Assembly: GCA_945883955.1 (NCBI GenBank)
Contig: CAMCYN010000013.1
Span: forward strand, 1 to 33,092
Source of the DNA: Akkermansia muciniphila
Lineage (GTDB): Bacteria; Verrucomicrobiota; Verrucomicrobiia; Chthoniobacterales; Chthoniobacteraceae
DNA: 33,092 nucleotides
Direction: 5' to 3'
Under the pieces are notes generated by a model that saw only the letters and a list, made by a program, of their open reading frames with translations, had not been told where the DNA came from and made no database searches. Below are positions 1 through 8,177 of this stretch, one piece after another. The stretch's first letter is position 1. Every line of letters starts with the position of its first letter. The position numbers and the translations under genes are program-made.

Positions 1-230
1 AGGTTTTGCATCACTGGCATTAGCCCCATGCCAATCCGTCCGGCCAACTCCATGGCGATGATGATGTTGCTCGCGTTAGCTTCACCACGATAGTCCTTAG
101 GGACCATCGTGGATTTACTCATAACGGTAGCGATGCGTAGGGCCCCCTCGAAGGCGGCCACATCTGAGAACAGAGAGGGAGCCGCTAAGGCAGACGTCGG
201 AGCAAGCGGAACAAGCGCGAGGTCGCTCAT
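1..230 (-). CDS. RecT-like single-strand annealing protein, N-terminal part (runs off window)
   Basis: Manual minus-strand translation: MSDLALVPLAPTSALAAPSLFSDVAAFEGALRIATVMSKSTMVPKDYRGEANASNIIIAMELAGRIGMGLMPVMQNL... This resembles the RecT-family N-terminal pattern (xxMVPKxYRG...A..IAMELA.RIG...MQNL). The start overlaps the stop of the upstream ORF (ATGA). Confidence 0.6.
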   Translation of the reverse strand, partial: MSDLALVPLAPTSALAAPSLFSDVAAFEGALRIATVMSKSTMVPKDYRGEANASNIIIAMELAGRIGMGLMPVMQN

Positions 231-616
231 CGGGCCACCTCCGTCGTTGCTGCGAGGTGGGCTGTTGCCGCGATGTTAGGTTCGAAAGCGAGCACCGTGC
301 CGCGTATGGCGGACCAAAGCTCCTCGTCTATTACCCAGCCTATGAGGCGGGCACCGTAGGACACTCGACCGGTGAGCTGCTGGTAGCGGACCGTGTTGTA
401 CCGGAGGCCCTTGACGCCCTGGCGCTGCAGGTTGGTGATGTGCTCGTTTTCCGCGAGTTGCAGACAATGGAGCGCTTGCTCCATTTCGGTGATGCGGATC
501 ACGATACTTGCGCCACGGTCGCGGCGTCCGGACGGGTTGAATACGAGGCGCTGGGTCAGCCTCGGCGGCGGAGTTTGAATTGTGGGTGTAGCTGTCATGT
601 GGTGGTGTCTGGGCAC
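227..616 (-). CDS. hypothetical protein of integrated element (start may be internal ATG at 598)
   Basis: 129-aa ORF, ATGA overlap with the downstream RecT-like CDS, same strand as neighbouring element genes. Confidence 0.55.
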   Translation of the reverse strand: MPRHHHMTATPTIQTPPPRLTQRLVFNPSGRRDRGASIVIRITEMEQALHCLQLAENEHITNLQRQGVKGLRYNTVRYQQLTGRVSYGARLIGWVIDEELWSAIRGTVLAFEPNIAATAHLAATTEVAR

Positions 617-669
617 GAAGGTGCCTTGTTGGCGTTAGCCGGTTTTATTAAGCCCCTGTGGGGAAGTGG

Positions 670-942
670 TTATCGCTCGAGGTGCTCGAGCAACTTGTCT
701 ACGTCGCGGCGGCGGAATCCGATCGTCAGCCCGACTTTCACTGGCTTGAGGATTCGCTGCCATTCTTGGGTCGCCAATTCGCGCTCGAGCCATCTGGCCG
801 ATTTGCGTTTGCCGCCAACGGATAGGATGTTGCGAAGGTTGTCACAGGATAGCAACCCGTCCGGGATGGGTAAGCGGTCGATCTTTTCAGCGATCACGCT
901 GACCGCTTTCCAAATCTGCTCGATTTGCTCCTGCTCGCTCAT
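670..942 (-). CDS. hypothetical small protein of integrated element
   Basis: 90-aa ORF MSEQEQIEQIWKAVSVIAEKIDRL..., compact same-strand gene series. Confidence 0.5.
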   Translation of the reverse strand: MSEQEQIEQIWKAVSVIAEKIDRLPIPDGLLSCDNLRNILSVGGKRKSARWLERELATQEWQRILKPVKVGLTIGFRRRDVDKLLEHLER

Positions 943-944
943 GG

Positions 945-1142
945 CTAGTTGAGGCCGCTGGGTTGGTGCTCGCAGTACGGCCGGCGTTCAGCGTGCAGTG
1001 CGGCGAACGTGCTGGCCTCGTCCCGGATCGCGGTACCGCGCCTGATGCCGGCCTGATAGCCAGAGCGCCTGCACAGTTCGCCGTAGCAGGCGGAGATGGC
1101 GAGACTGAGCGCCACGCCGATTGTTAGGTCTAGCGGTGTCAT
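945..1142 (-). CDS. small hypothetical protein with N-terminal hydrophobic segment
   Basis: From the internal ATG at 1142: MTPLDLTIGVALSLAISACYGELCRRSG...; ATG overlaps the stop of the upstream ORF. Confidence 0.4.
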   Translation of the reverse strand: MTPLDLTIGVALSLAISACYGELCRRSGYQAGIRRGTAIRDEASTFAALHAERRPYCEHQPSGLN

Positions 1143-1339
1143 GCCCTCACCTCCTGTTCTGCCCGGAGGCGCTTTCTCGCCCGCAGGAATGTGAGTACCG
1201 CTGTGCGAATTATGGAGGAGGCTGAGCAATCCTCCAGCTCCGACTCTTCCATGATCTCCCGTTTGGTTTCGGGTTTAACCCGGATAACGATCCGGTCCCC
1301 CTTTAGTTTCTGCTTCTTTTGTTGGCTCATGCGGTGCAC
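1139..1339 (-). CDS. small putative DNA-binding protein (ribbon-helix-helix-like)
   Basis: 66 aa, very basic; IVIRVKPETKREIMEESELEDCSASSIIRTAVLTFLRARK resembles beta-strand plus two helices of RHH/CopG-like proteins; divergent from the 1426 ORF across an inverted-repeat operator candidate. Confidence 0.45.
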   Translation of the reverse strand: MHRMSQQKKQKLKGDRIVIRVKPETKREIMEESELEDCSASSIIRTAVLTFLRARKRLRAEQEVRA

Positions 1340-1348
1340 GTTGTGCCA

Positions 1349-1390
1349 GATGTGTGATCACACCGAAAGTAAAATGTGAGATCACACATC
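1349..1390. promoter_or_regulatory. putative divergent operator: inverted pair of a 15-bp site (GATGTGTGATCACAC / GATGTGTGATCTCAC)
   Basis: 1349-1363 GATGTGTGATCACAC (contains perfect 12-bp palindrome GTGTGATCACAC, 1352-1363); reverse complement of 1376-1390 is GATGTGTGATCTCAC (14/15 identical); lies between two divergent small putative regulators. Confidence 0.6.
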
Positions 1391-1425
1391 CACGGAACAG
1401 GAACAAAACGAACCTATTTCTCGCC

Positions 1426-1653
1426 ATGACAGACACTAAAGAGCCATCAAAAAAACCCAGAAAACCTGCGGTCCGAGTGCGGCCATACCTACATCTAACG
1501 ATTGATAAGGACATCAAAGAGGAGATCACAACGGCATCTAACCTGCTTGGCGTCAGCACATCCCGACTCGTTGAACTAGCATGGGAGCATTACCGTGAGG
1601 TAATCAGAATCCGAGAAAACGCAGCTAAGAAAGAGCTGAAGAAGGATTTATGA
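1426..1653 (+). CDS. small putative DNA-binding protein (RHH-like)
   Basis: From ATG 1426: MTDTKEPSKKPRKPAVRVRPYLHLTIDKDIKEEITTASNLLGVSTSRLVELAWEHYREVIRI...; strand-helix-helix pattern and basic N-terminus. Confidence 0.5.
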   Translation: MTDTKEPSKKPRKPAVRVRPYLHLTIDKDIKEEITTASNLLGVSTSRLVELAWEHYREVIRIRENAAKKELKKDL

Positions 1654-1939
1654 TTAGGTCGCGTATCGTATCGATTGTGTCCTCGTTGTCTTTGGCTTGC
1701 TCAAGCACACTCTCAACGATCCTCTCCATCACCTCCTGTGGAGTAACATTTTCAAGTTGAGCAATTTCCAGCAATAGCGCGTAGGTCTGTGGGTTCATAG
1801 TCCGGCCACAGTATGATTTAGTGGGTAGGACGTCGCCGGGTGTACCCCCAACGAATGCCGGTAACCCGTTGGGTTCCACTGCGTGTTTTTTCGCCGGATG
1901 CGCTGCCGATGTTGTGGTGATGGTAGTGTCGTCCCTCAT
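1625..1939 (-). CDS. hypothetical protein of integrated element
   Basis: 104-aa ORF; C-terminal half MNPQTYALLLEIAQLENVTPQEVMERIVESVLEQAKDNE is plausibly helical; convergent 29-nt overlap with the preceding CDS. Confidence 0.4.
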   Translation of the reverse strand: MRDDTTITTTSAAHPAKKHAVEPNGLPAFVGGTPGDVLPTKSYCGRTMNPQTYALLLEIAQLENVTPQEVMERIVESVLEQAKDNEDTIDTIRDLIINPSSALS

Positions 1940-2033
1940 ATTGAGCTCTTGGGACGAATTGCGCCACCGGGCAAGTGGCAGATGCTAAAAAGAGAAACTT
2001 TTTTTAACGGACCGACAGCGCTCTCTGTGGTCC

Positions 2034-2519
2034 CTAGAACCCCTCGACGCCCTTCTTTGCCTTCTGCTCAAGCCGCTCGCCGATAAACGTCCAATACTCT
2101 CCTGTGGAGACCATTAGTTGCGGGAAAAGTCCAGTCTTCGAGTAACATGCGACGACATCTCCGCCTCGAGCCCTCCACCATTTCTGCTCCGGTTTATCAA
2201 CAACTTTCCTCCAAGGGTCCTCGCCGGCGTTTGCCTTTAGCAGCGCATCGATTTGGGTGTCCGAAAGTCCTTCTGGCTCTCCTGTGGTGTACCGTTCCGC
2301 GTGGCTTTTGCCGTCGAAAAACGACACGAAAATGAGGAATCCCTTGTAGGAATAACTTCCCTCCTTTTCGCGGGCGGATTCGCCTGGCGTAAGCTTAAGG
2401 TTAATGTTCGGGCCATACCGTTTCTCAATCTCCTTTTCAGTCTCTCCTAGGCGGGCCTGTACGTGCATGGCGCCGAGGACCAAACATGCCACGGTCGGCA
2501 AGCAGTAGAGTGTACGCAT
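2034..2519 (-). CDS. small putative secreted protein (cargo gene)
   Basis: From ATG 2519: MRTLYCLPTVACLVLGAMHVQA signal-peptide-like N-terminus followed by a soluble domain. Confidence 0.5.
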   Translation of the reverse strand: MRTLYCLPTVACLVLGAMHVQARLGETEKEIEKRYGPNINLKLTPGESAREKEGSYSYKGFLIFVSFFDGKSHAERYTTGEPEGLSDTQIDALLKANAGEDPWRKVVDKPEQKWWRARGGDVVACYSKTGLFPQLMVSTGEYWTFIGERLEQKAKKGVEGF

Positions 2520-2605
2520 ATCATGCCAGCAGAGCATGTGAACGCCCGCCGGGCAAGTCGCCTAGAGCGGAGCATGTCCCTTCCAGATCGGGCATCCTTA
2601 CGACA

Positions 2606-3793
2606 TCACCGCACCCTCTTCGGCGTGAGTGCCCAGAATTCGGTCGCGATCCGTTTCGTAAGCAGCGCCCCCGAAACGGTGTATGTCGCCCGGTAATGTT
2701 GCACAAACGTGTCCTCGCCTGGCCGGTGGCCCATCATCTTTTGCGTGAGAGCCTCATCCTCGAACGCCGCCAGGTGCATCGAGCCGAACGTGTGCCGTAG
2801 CACATCATGAGGCCAGACAGTGATCCCCGCCGCCTTCCGTAGAGCGTCAAACCGCTTCCGGAGGTTCGGGAATGCGAAGGCGGGCATATCGGGGCAGTAC
2901 CAGCGCCATAAGCGAAACCAGACGGCAGCAACCCGGGGCATACCAATGGTCCTGCGTGACCTGGTCTTTGCGTGCAGGCCCAACACAACAAACGTCCTTT
3001 CCCGAAGGTGCAGGGAGCTCAAAGGGCTGCGCTTGATCTCCTCAGGCCGGACGCCCAGAAACACCGCCGCTGTCACGTACCCCATGAGATTCCGGAACTC
3101 AGGCCGCAAGCACGCCCTAAGAATCGCCGCGACCTCCTCCACGCCAAATGCAGTGATTTCCTTGTCTCGCTCTGGCTCATCGATCTCGATGTGGCCGTCG
3201 TCGCCAACCAGAGGGTTCTTGGCTAGGAATTTTGCCTTCCGCGCCCACTCAAAGAACGAGCGGATGTCGCCCCGGGTGTTGAGTTGCGACTTGGGCCCGA
3301 CCCCCATGCTGTAGATGTACTTTGCGACCACGTCCCGTGATAGCGCCGCCAGCTCCACGCCCTTGTGCGCCCCGATGAATGCGCCGATGGAGTTTTTGAG
3401 GGCCGTGACGTAATTCGCCCGCCGGCCGGTGGCGGTTTTCGAGTCGAGAAACAACCCGAGCAGCTCAGGCAGGGCTGGTGCAGCAACGGGAGGGAGATAG
3501 TATTTCCGGCAAACCTCCATGGCCTCGGACAACTGGATTCCCATTTCCTTGCATGCCGCCTTCGCTGACCGGTATTCCGTGATCTCCCAAGTTTCCAGCA
3601 ACGCTCGATCGCCATCCCTGCGCCGCGCCTCCTTGACTTGGGTGAAAAACCGCTCCGCCTCCGCCTTATTTTTGAAGAAGCGCTGCACCCGCTTCCCATG
3701 CACCATCCCGAGGTCCACCTCCCATGATTCCGGGCGGTCTTTCCGGATTCTCTTCCTCAGTTTCATACCCAAACATGTTCCCGTCCGGGTCAC
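2606..3793 (-). CDS. tyrosine site-specific recombinase / integrase (start may be 3766)
   Basis: Tyrosine recombinase C-terminal signature ...GVRPEEI...WPHDVLRHTFGSMHLAAFEDEALTQKMMGHRPGEDTFVQHYRATY; adjacent to the 3' end of a tRNA gene. Confidence 0.85.
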   Translation of the reverse strand: MTRTGTCLGMKLRKRIRKDRPESWEVDLGMVHGKRVQRFFKNKAEAERFFTQVKEARRRDGDRALLETWEITEYRSAKAACKEMGIQLSEAMEVCRKYYLPPVAAPALPELLGLFLDSKTATGRRANYVTALKNSIGAFIGAHKGVELAALSRDVVAKYIYSMGVGPKSQLNTRGDIRSFFEWARKAKFLAKNPLVGDDGHIEIDEPERDKEITAFGVEEVAAILRACLRPEFRNLMGYVTAAVFLGVRPEEIKRSPLSSLHLRERTFVVLGLHAKTRSRRTIGMPRVAAVWFRLWRWYCPDMPAFAFPNLRKRFDALRKAAGITVWPHDVLRHTFGSMHLAAFEDEALTQKMMGHRPGEDTFVQHYRATYTVSGALLTKRIATEFWALTPKRVR

Positions 3794-3931
3794 GTCTCAA
3801 GGCTCAAAACTGGCCCATTTTGGCGGCACTCTGACAACCCGAGCCCCTGCCATTCGGGCAAGAAAAAGCCCGCAAACGCCTCAAAATAAGCAGTTACGGG
3901 CAAAAACAGTGACGGACGGACTAAAAGAAAG

Positions 3932-4008
3932 TGGTCGGGGCGATAGGATTCGAACCTACGACCTCCTGGTCCCAAACCAGGCGCTCTACCAAGCTAAGCT
4001 ACACCCCG
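3932..4008 (-). tRNA. tRNA-Pro (anticodon TGG)
   Basis: Minus strand CGGGGTGTAGCTTAGCTTGGTAGAGCGCCTGGTTTGGGACCAGGAGGTCGTAGGTTCGAATCCTATCGCCCCGACCA: 7-bp acceptor, D/anticodon/T arms (GGTTCGAATCC), anticodon loop TTTGGGA, encoded CCA. Confidence 0.95.
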
Positions 4009-4164
4009 ACATTGCAGACAGCATGTCCGCGCCCTCAACTCTACGGGCCCATCCCATAGCCGCAAGGCTTAAAACAGCAGCCCTCCTTTCACTCGGCAAA
4101 CGTCTTCACAACCACGGAGCTTACGCCCCTTTGCGCAGCAGCATTCAGGCCGTATCTTTTCGCC

Positions 4165-6354
4165 ATGTCTTTTGAGCTCGCCTCTGATTTTCAACCCCGC
4201 GGTGACCAATCTCAGGCCATTGCCAAACTGACCCGCTCCATTCAAGCCGGCAACCGCCATCAGACCCTGCTGGGCGTCACAGGTTCGGGCAAAACTTTTA
4301 CCGCCGCTAACATAATCCGGGAACTTGAGCGCCCCGCGCTGGTTATCTCCCACAACAAAACCCTCGCAGCCCAACTCTACTCCGAGTTTAGGCAATTCTT
4401 TCCAAAGAGTGCCGTCGAATATTTCGTCTCCTACTTCGATTACTATCAACCCGAGGCCTACATTCCGTCCTCCGATACCTACGTTGAAAAGGATTCCGCA
4501 ATTAACCAGGAAATCGAGCGCCTCCGTCTATCAACGACCTCGTCGCTACTCACCCGAAGGGACGTAATTGTGGTCGCCTCAGTTTCGTGCATCTACGGGT
4601 TGGCATCGCCTGTGGATTTTCTTGAGATGTTGTTAACCCTCAAAGTGGGACAAGCCCTCTCCAGAGAGGCGCTTCTCACAAAGCTGGTGGACATGCTCTT
4701 CGAACGCAATGACATCGCTTTCGGTCGTGGAAAATTCCGCGTTCGTGGCGACACCGTCGAGGTTCAAGCCGGATCGGAAGACGAAGAAGCCTTCCGCATT
4801 GAATTTTTCGGCGACGAGATCGACCGCCTATCTCGCTTCGACCCGCTAACTGGTCACACCTTTGAGCAACTCTCCGTTTTCACACTGTTCCCAGCCAAAC
4901 AGTTTGTCACTCCCCACGATAAACTTCAAAAGGCCATGCGCTCCATTCGCGAAGAGCTGGAAGAACGCATCCAGTGGTTTGAGAAAAACGGAAAACTCAT
5001 TGAGGCGCAACGCCTCCGGATGCGTACCGAGTATGATCTGGAGATGATGCAGGAGATGGGCTTCTGCAGCGGTATCGAAAACTATTCGCGCCACCTCACA
5101 GGGCGGCCACCGGGTTCGCGTCCCTACACACTGCTCGACTTCTTTCCAAAGGACTACCTGCTCGTGGTCGATGAATCCCACGCCACGATTCCACAAGTCG
5201 GCGGGATGTTTGAGGGCGACCGCGCCCGCAAGACGACCCTTGTCGATCACGGGTTCCGGCTACCGAGCGCTCTGGATAATCGCCCGCTTAATTTCCCGGA
5301 ATTCGCAGAAATGACAGATCAAACACTCTACATCAGCGCAACTCCGGCCCCCTTTGAGATTCGAAACTCCGTGGTGGGGAATACGCAGTTTATTCCCAAT
5401 CCCAAACCCGGTTCACCGGAGGCGGCTGAGCGTCCCGCGCCCAGACTTTCTCGGACAGACGCTCCCATCGAACAGTTTGATGTCTCCTCACCCGGAGCTC
5501 CCCTCATTGTTGAACAAATCATACGCCCTACGGGCCTCATTGATCCAAAAATTTCAATCCGGCCATTAAAGGACCAGATCGATGCCTGCATGGAACTTTG
5601 CCGGGCACGGGTAGAACAAAAGGAGCGGGTACTCATCACCACCCTTACGAAACGAACGGCTGAGGACCTTGCCGAGTATCTCAAGGATCTCGATTTCAAA
5701 GTGCGGTATTTGCACAGCGACGTAGATACGATCGAGCGGGTCGAAATCCTGCGCGGACTTAGGGCTGGGGAGTTCGATATTCTCATCGGCATTAACCTTT
5801 TACGAGAGGGCCTGGATCTACCCGAAGTCTCTCTGGTGTGTATCCTCGACGCGGATAAAGAAGGATATCTGCGCTCCCAAACCTCACTGATTCAGACAGC
5901 TGGGCGCGCCGCACGACATATCAATGGAGAGGTCTATCTTTTTGCCGACGTAATCACCCGCAGTATGGAGGGACTCATCTCCATCACCGAGTACCGGCGT
6001 TCGCGTCAAATGGCTTACAATGAGAAACACGGTATTACACCGCAAAGCGTGCGACGAGCCGTACAGGAAAGCCTACATACGATTCTCAAAGGTAAGGCCG
6101 TGGAGGCGGGCGTAGTCCAGCAGGACGGCGGAAGCTTTTCGCTCACCGAAACCCTCCGGGAACTTCACGAGGAGATGATTGCCGCCTCCGCCTCGCTTGA
6201 ATATGAACGGGCCGCATTACTTCGAGATCAAATTCAGGAGCTCAAAGCTGGGGCAGGCCTCACCAAACTCGAACCCGCCAAGCGGCCGGTGAAGGGGACG
6301 CCGAAAGGCGGCGGGAAGAAAAGTGCCGGAGGCTGGCAGCGGAAAAAGCTTTAG
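4165..6354 (+). CDS. uvrB: excinuclease ABC subunit UvrB
   Basis: 729 aa: FQPRGDQSQAIAKL, GVTGSGKTFTAANII Walker A, YFVSYFDYYQPEAYIPSSDTYVEKDSAIN, C-terminal UVR motif. Confidence 0.98.
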   Translation: MSFELASDFQPRGDQSQAIAKLTRSIQAGNRHQTLLGVTGSGKTFTAANIIRELERPALVISHNKTLAAQLYSEFRQFFPKSAVEYFVSYFDYYQPEAYIPSSDTYVEKDSAINQEIERLRLSTTSSLLTRRDVIVVASVSCIYGLASPVDFLEMLLTLKVGQALSREALLTKLVDMLFERNDIAFGRGKFRVRGDTVEVQAGSEDEEAFRIEFFGDEIDRLSRFDPLTGHTFEQLSVFTLFPAKQFVTPHDKLQKAMRSIREELEERIQWFEKNGKLIEAQRLRMRTEYDLEMMQEMGFCSGIENYSRHLTGRPPGSRPYTLLDFFPKDYLLVVDESHATIPQVGGMFEGDRARKTTLVDHGFRLPSALDNRPLNFPEFAEMTDQTLYISATPAPFEIRNSVVGNTQFIPNPKPGSPEAAERPAPRLSRTDAPIEQFDVSSPGAPLIVEQIIRPTGLIDPKISIRPLKDQIDACMELCRARVEQKERVLITTLTKRTAEDLAEYLKDLDFKVRYLHSDVDTIERVEILRGLRAGEFDILIGINLLREGLDLPEVSLVCILDADKEGYLRSQTSLIQTAGRAARHINGEVYLFADVITRSMEGLISITEYRRSRQMAYNEKHGITPQSVRRAVQESLHTILKGKAVEAGVVQQDGGSFSLTETLRELHEEMIAASASLEYERAALLRDQIQELKAGAGLTKLEPAKRPVKGTPKGGGKKSAGGWQRKKL

Positions 6355-6391
6355 CATCCGGCAGTTTTCTCTGTGCAAGCCTCACCGACGA

Positions 6392-7660
6392 CTAAAGCAG
6401 AAGGAGGGTCGGCGCTTCCAGGAGACGTTTCAGTTCACCCAGATACTGGGCCCCAACGGCACCATCAACTACGCGATGGTCTGCACTCACGCCGATCGCC
6501 AGACGTTGTCCGACGACGATTGTATCCCCGGGGCCCACTACCGGTTTCTTTTGAAGAGCGCCAACACTCACGATAACCGCCTGCGGCGGGTTGATGATGG
6601 CGTCAAAAAATTCAATGCCGTATGCCCCGAGGTTAGACACCGTAATCGTCCCGCCCTGATATTCATCTGGCTTTAGCTTCTTGCCACGGGCACGTGTAGC
6701 GAGATCCTTCACGGCGGCGCTGATTCCCACCAAACTCTTGGTCTGGGCATCCCGAACCACCGGCGTCACTAATCCGTCATCCACAGCTACCGCGACTGCG
6801 AGGTTCACAGAAGCAAACTGGACGATCGAATCACCTGCAAAGGAGGCATTAACAGCAGGAACACGAACCGCAGCAGCCACTACTGCCTTTAATATAAAGT
6901 CATTTACGGTGATCTTCACCGCGCCTTCTTTTTCTCCGCCGGCATTCAACTCAGCCCGCATCCGCATCATCGGGCCCGCATCCACTTCAATATGGAGATA
7001 GAAATGAGGGATCTGCGTTTTACTTGCCAGCAGGCGCTCTGCGATCACCCGACGCATACCGCTTAACGCAATCGTTTGGTCGCCCGGTCCGGCGTTTGGC
7101 GCCGCAATCGGAGCGCTAGTGACGGCAGCTACCGGTGTCGCAACTGTGCCAGCCTTGGCGGACTGGACGTCCTTGGCGACAATCCGTCCCCCGGGACCAG
7201 AGCCTTGGAGAGTAGCGAGTTGCACGCCTTTTTCAACAGCGAGCTTTCGAGCCAGCGGCGAACTCTTCACCCGGGCACCAGTGGCGACTTCAGACATGAC
7301 CGTTACAGGCCCAACGACAAACGCGGACCCCGAGGCCACACCACCCGCGACAGGAACCGCAGGTGCCACAGATTTTGGTGCCTGCTGCGACGCAAAATGT
7401 CCCGGTGCAGGAGCCGCCTCACCCTTGCCAAGAATCACCGCAAGGCGGGTTCCAATCGGAACTTTCTGGCCAGCCTGAACAAGAAACTCGTGGAGAATAC
7501 CGTCGTCAAAGCTTTCGATTTCCATCGTCGCCTTATCGGTCTCAACGTCGGCAAGCACGTCTCCCGTAGCCACTTTATCTCCGAGATTTTTACGCCACTT
7601 GAGGAGGGTCCCCTCCATCATCGTGTCGGCAAGCTTAGGCATTTCAATATAGGTGGCCAT
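6392..7660 (-). CDS. dihydrolipoamide acyltransferase (E2) of pyruvate/2-oxoacid dehydrogenase complex
   Basis: Lipoyl domain with DVLADVETDKATMEIE, E3-binding region SPLARKLAVEKGV...GPGGRIVAKDV, catalytic domain ending ADHRVVDGA. Confidence 0.95.
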   Translation of the reverse strand: MATYIEMPKLADTMMEGTLLKWRKNLGDKVATGDVLADVETDKATMEIESFDDGILHEFLVQAGQKVPIGTRLAVILGKGEAAPAPGHFASQQAPKSVAPAVPVAGGVASGSAFVVGPVTVMSEVATGARVKSSPLARKLAVEKGVQLATLQGSGPGGRIVAKDVQSAKAGTVATPVAAVTSAPIAAPNAGPGDQTIALSGMRRVIAERLLASKTQIPHFYLHIEVDAGPMMRMRAELNAGGEKEGAVKITVNDFILKAVVAAAVRVPAVNASFAGDSIVQFASVNLAVAVAVDDGLVTPVVRDAQTKSLVGISAAVKDLATRARGKKLKPDEYQGGTITVSNLGAYGIEFFDAIINPPQAVIVSVGALQKKPVVGPGDTIVVGQRLAIGVSADHRVVDGAVGAQYLGELKRLLEAPTLLLL

Positions 7661-7816
7661 GGGAACAAAGAGTGCGTGGAAATGTTGTGCGAGTCATCCA
7701 TTTAGCGAGTCGAAATCGAGGGGGAAACTATTTTAGGGTGAAAACGCATCGGAGAAGGCACCCAACTGGTCAGGATAACCTTGGCGAACCCGTCCTCCGA
7801 CATAGTTTGAGGGGAT

Positions 7817-8086
7817 ATGACAGGCAAACAGGTGTTCTACGAAGGCCGGGTTCAGGGCGTCGGATTTCGATATTCTGTCAAAGAGTTGGCTCGCGGATTC
7901 GAGATCACCGGATGGGTGCGCAACCTGCGAGACGGACGAGTGGAGCTTCAAGTTTGTGGACAAGAAAATGAGGTGATCGAATTTTTGGAAGAAATTCAAA
8001 AAAGCCACCTGAAGGGACACATCAAACGTCAGGAAGTGCACTCGATTGAGGTTTTTCAGGCAAAGGGTTTTGAAATTCTGGCATAG
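7817..8086 (+). CDS. acyP: acylphosphatase
   Basis: 89 aa with VFYEGRVQGVGFRYSVKELA...GWVRNLRDGRVEL signature. Confidence 0.93.
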   Translation: MTGKQVFYEGRVQGVGFRYSVKELARGFEITGWVRNLRDGRVELQVCGQENEVIEFLEEIQKSHLKGHIKRQEVHSIEVFQAKGFEILA

Positions 8087-8177
8087 ACGGAGTTCGATCG
8101 GGCGCGCCCTCTCTCCATTAGGCCTATAGTTGCATCCCAGGCCGAGGCGCATACACTGTTGGTTTCACTCTCCGCCC

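Noticed and set aside
257-952. 231-aa plus-strand ORF across the integrated element
   Set aside because: Antisense to two better supported minus-strand ORFs with overlapping start/stop coupling; no recognisable domain.
3790-3975. 61-aa minus ORF MGPGGRRFESYRPDHF...
   Set aside because: Reads through the 3' half of the tRNA (GGRRFESYRP is a typical tRNA-derived artefact).
3519-4175. 218-aa plus-strand ORF containing SGRGDRIRTYDLLVPNQALYQAKLHPD
   Set aside because: This segment is a translation of the antisense of the tRNA-Pro gene, a well-known spurious ORF pattern; it also overlaps the integrase gene antisense.
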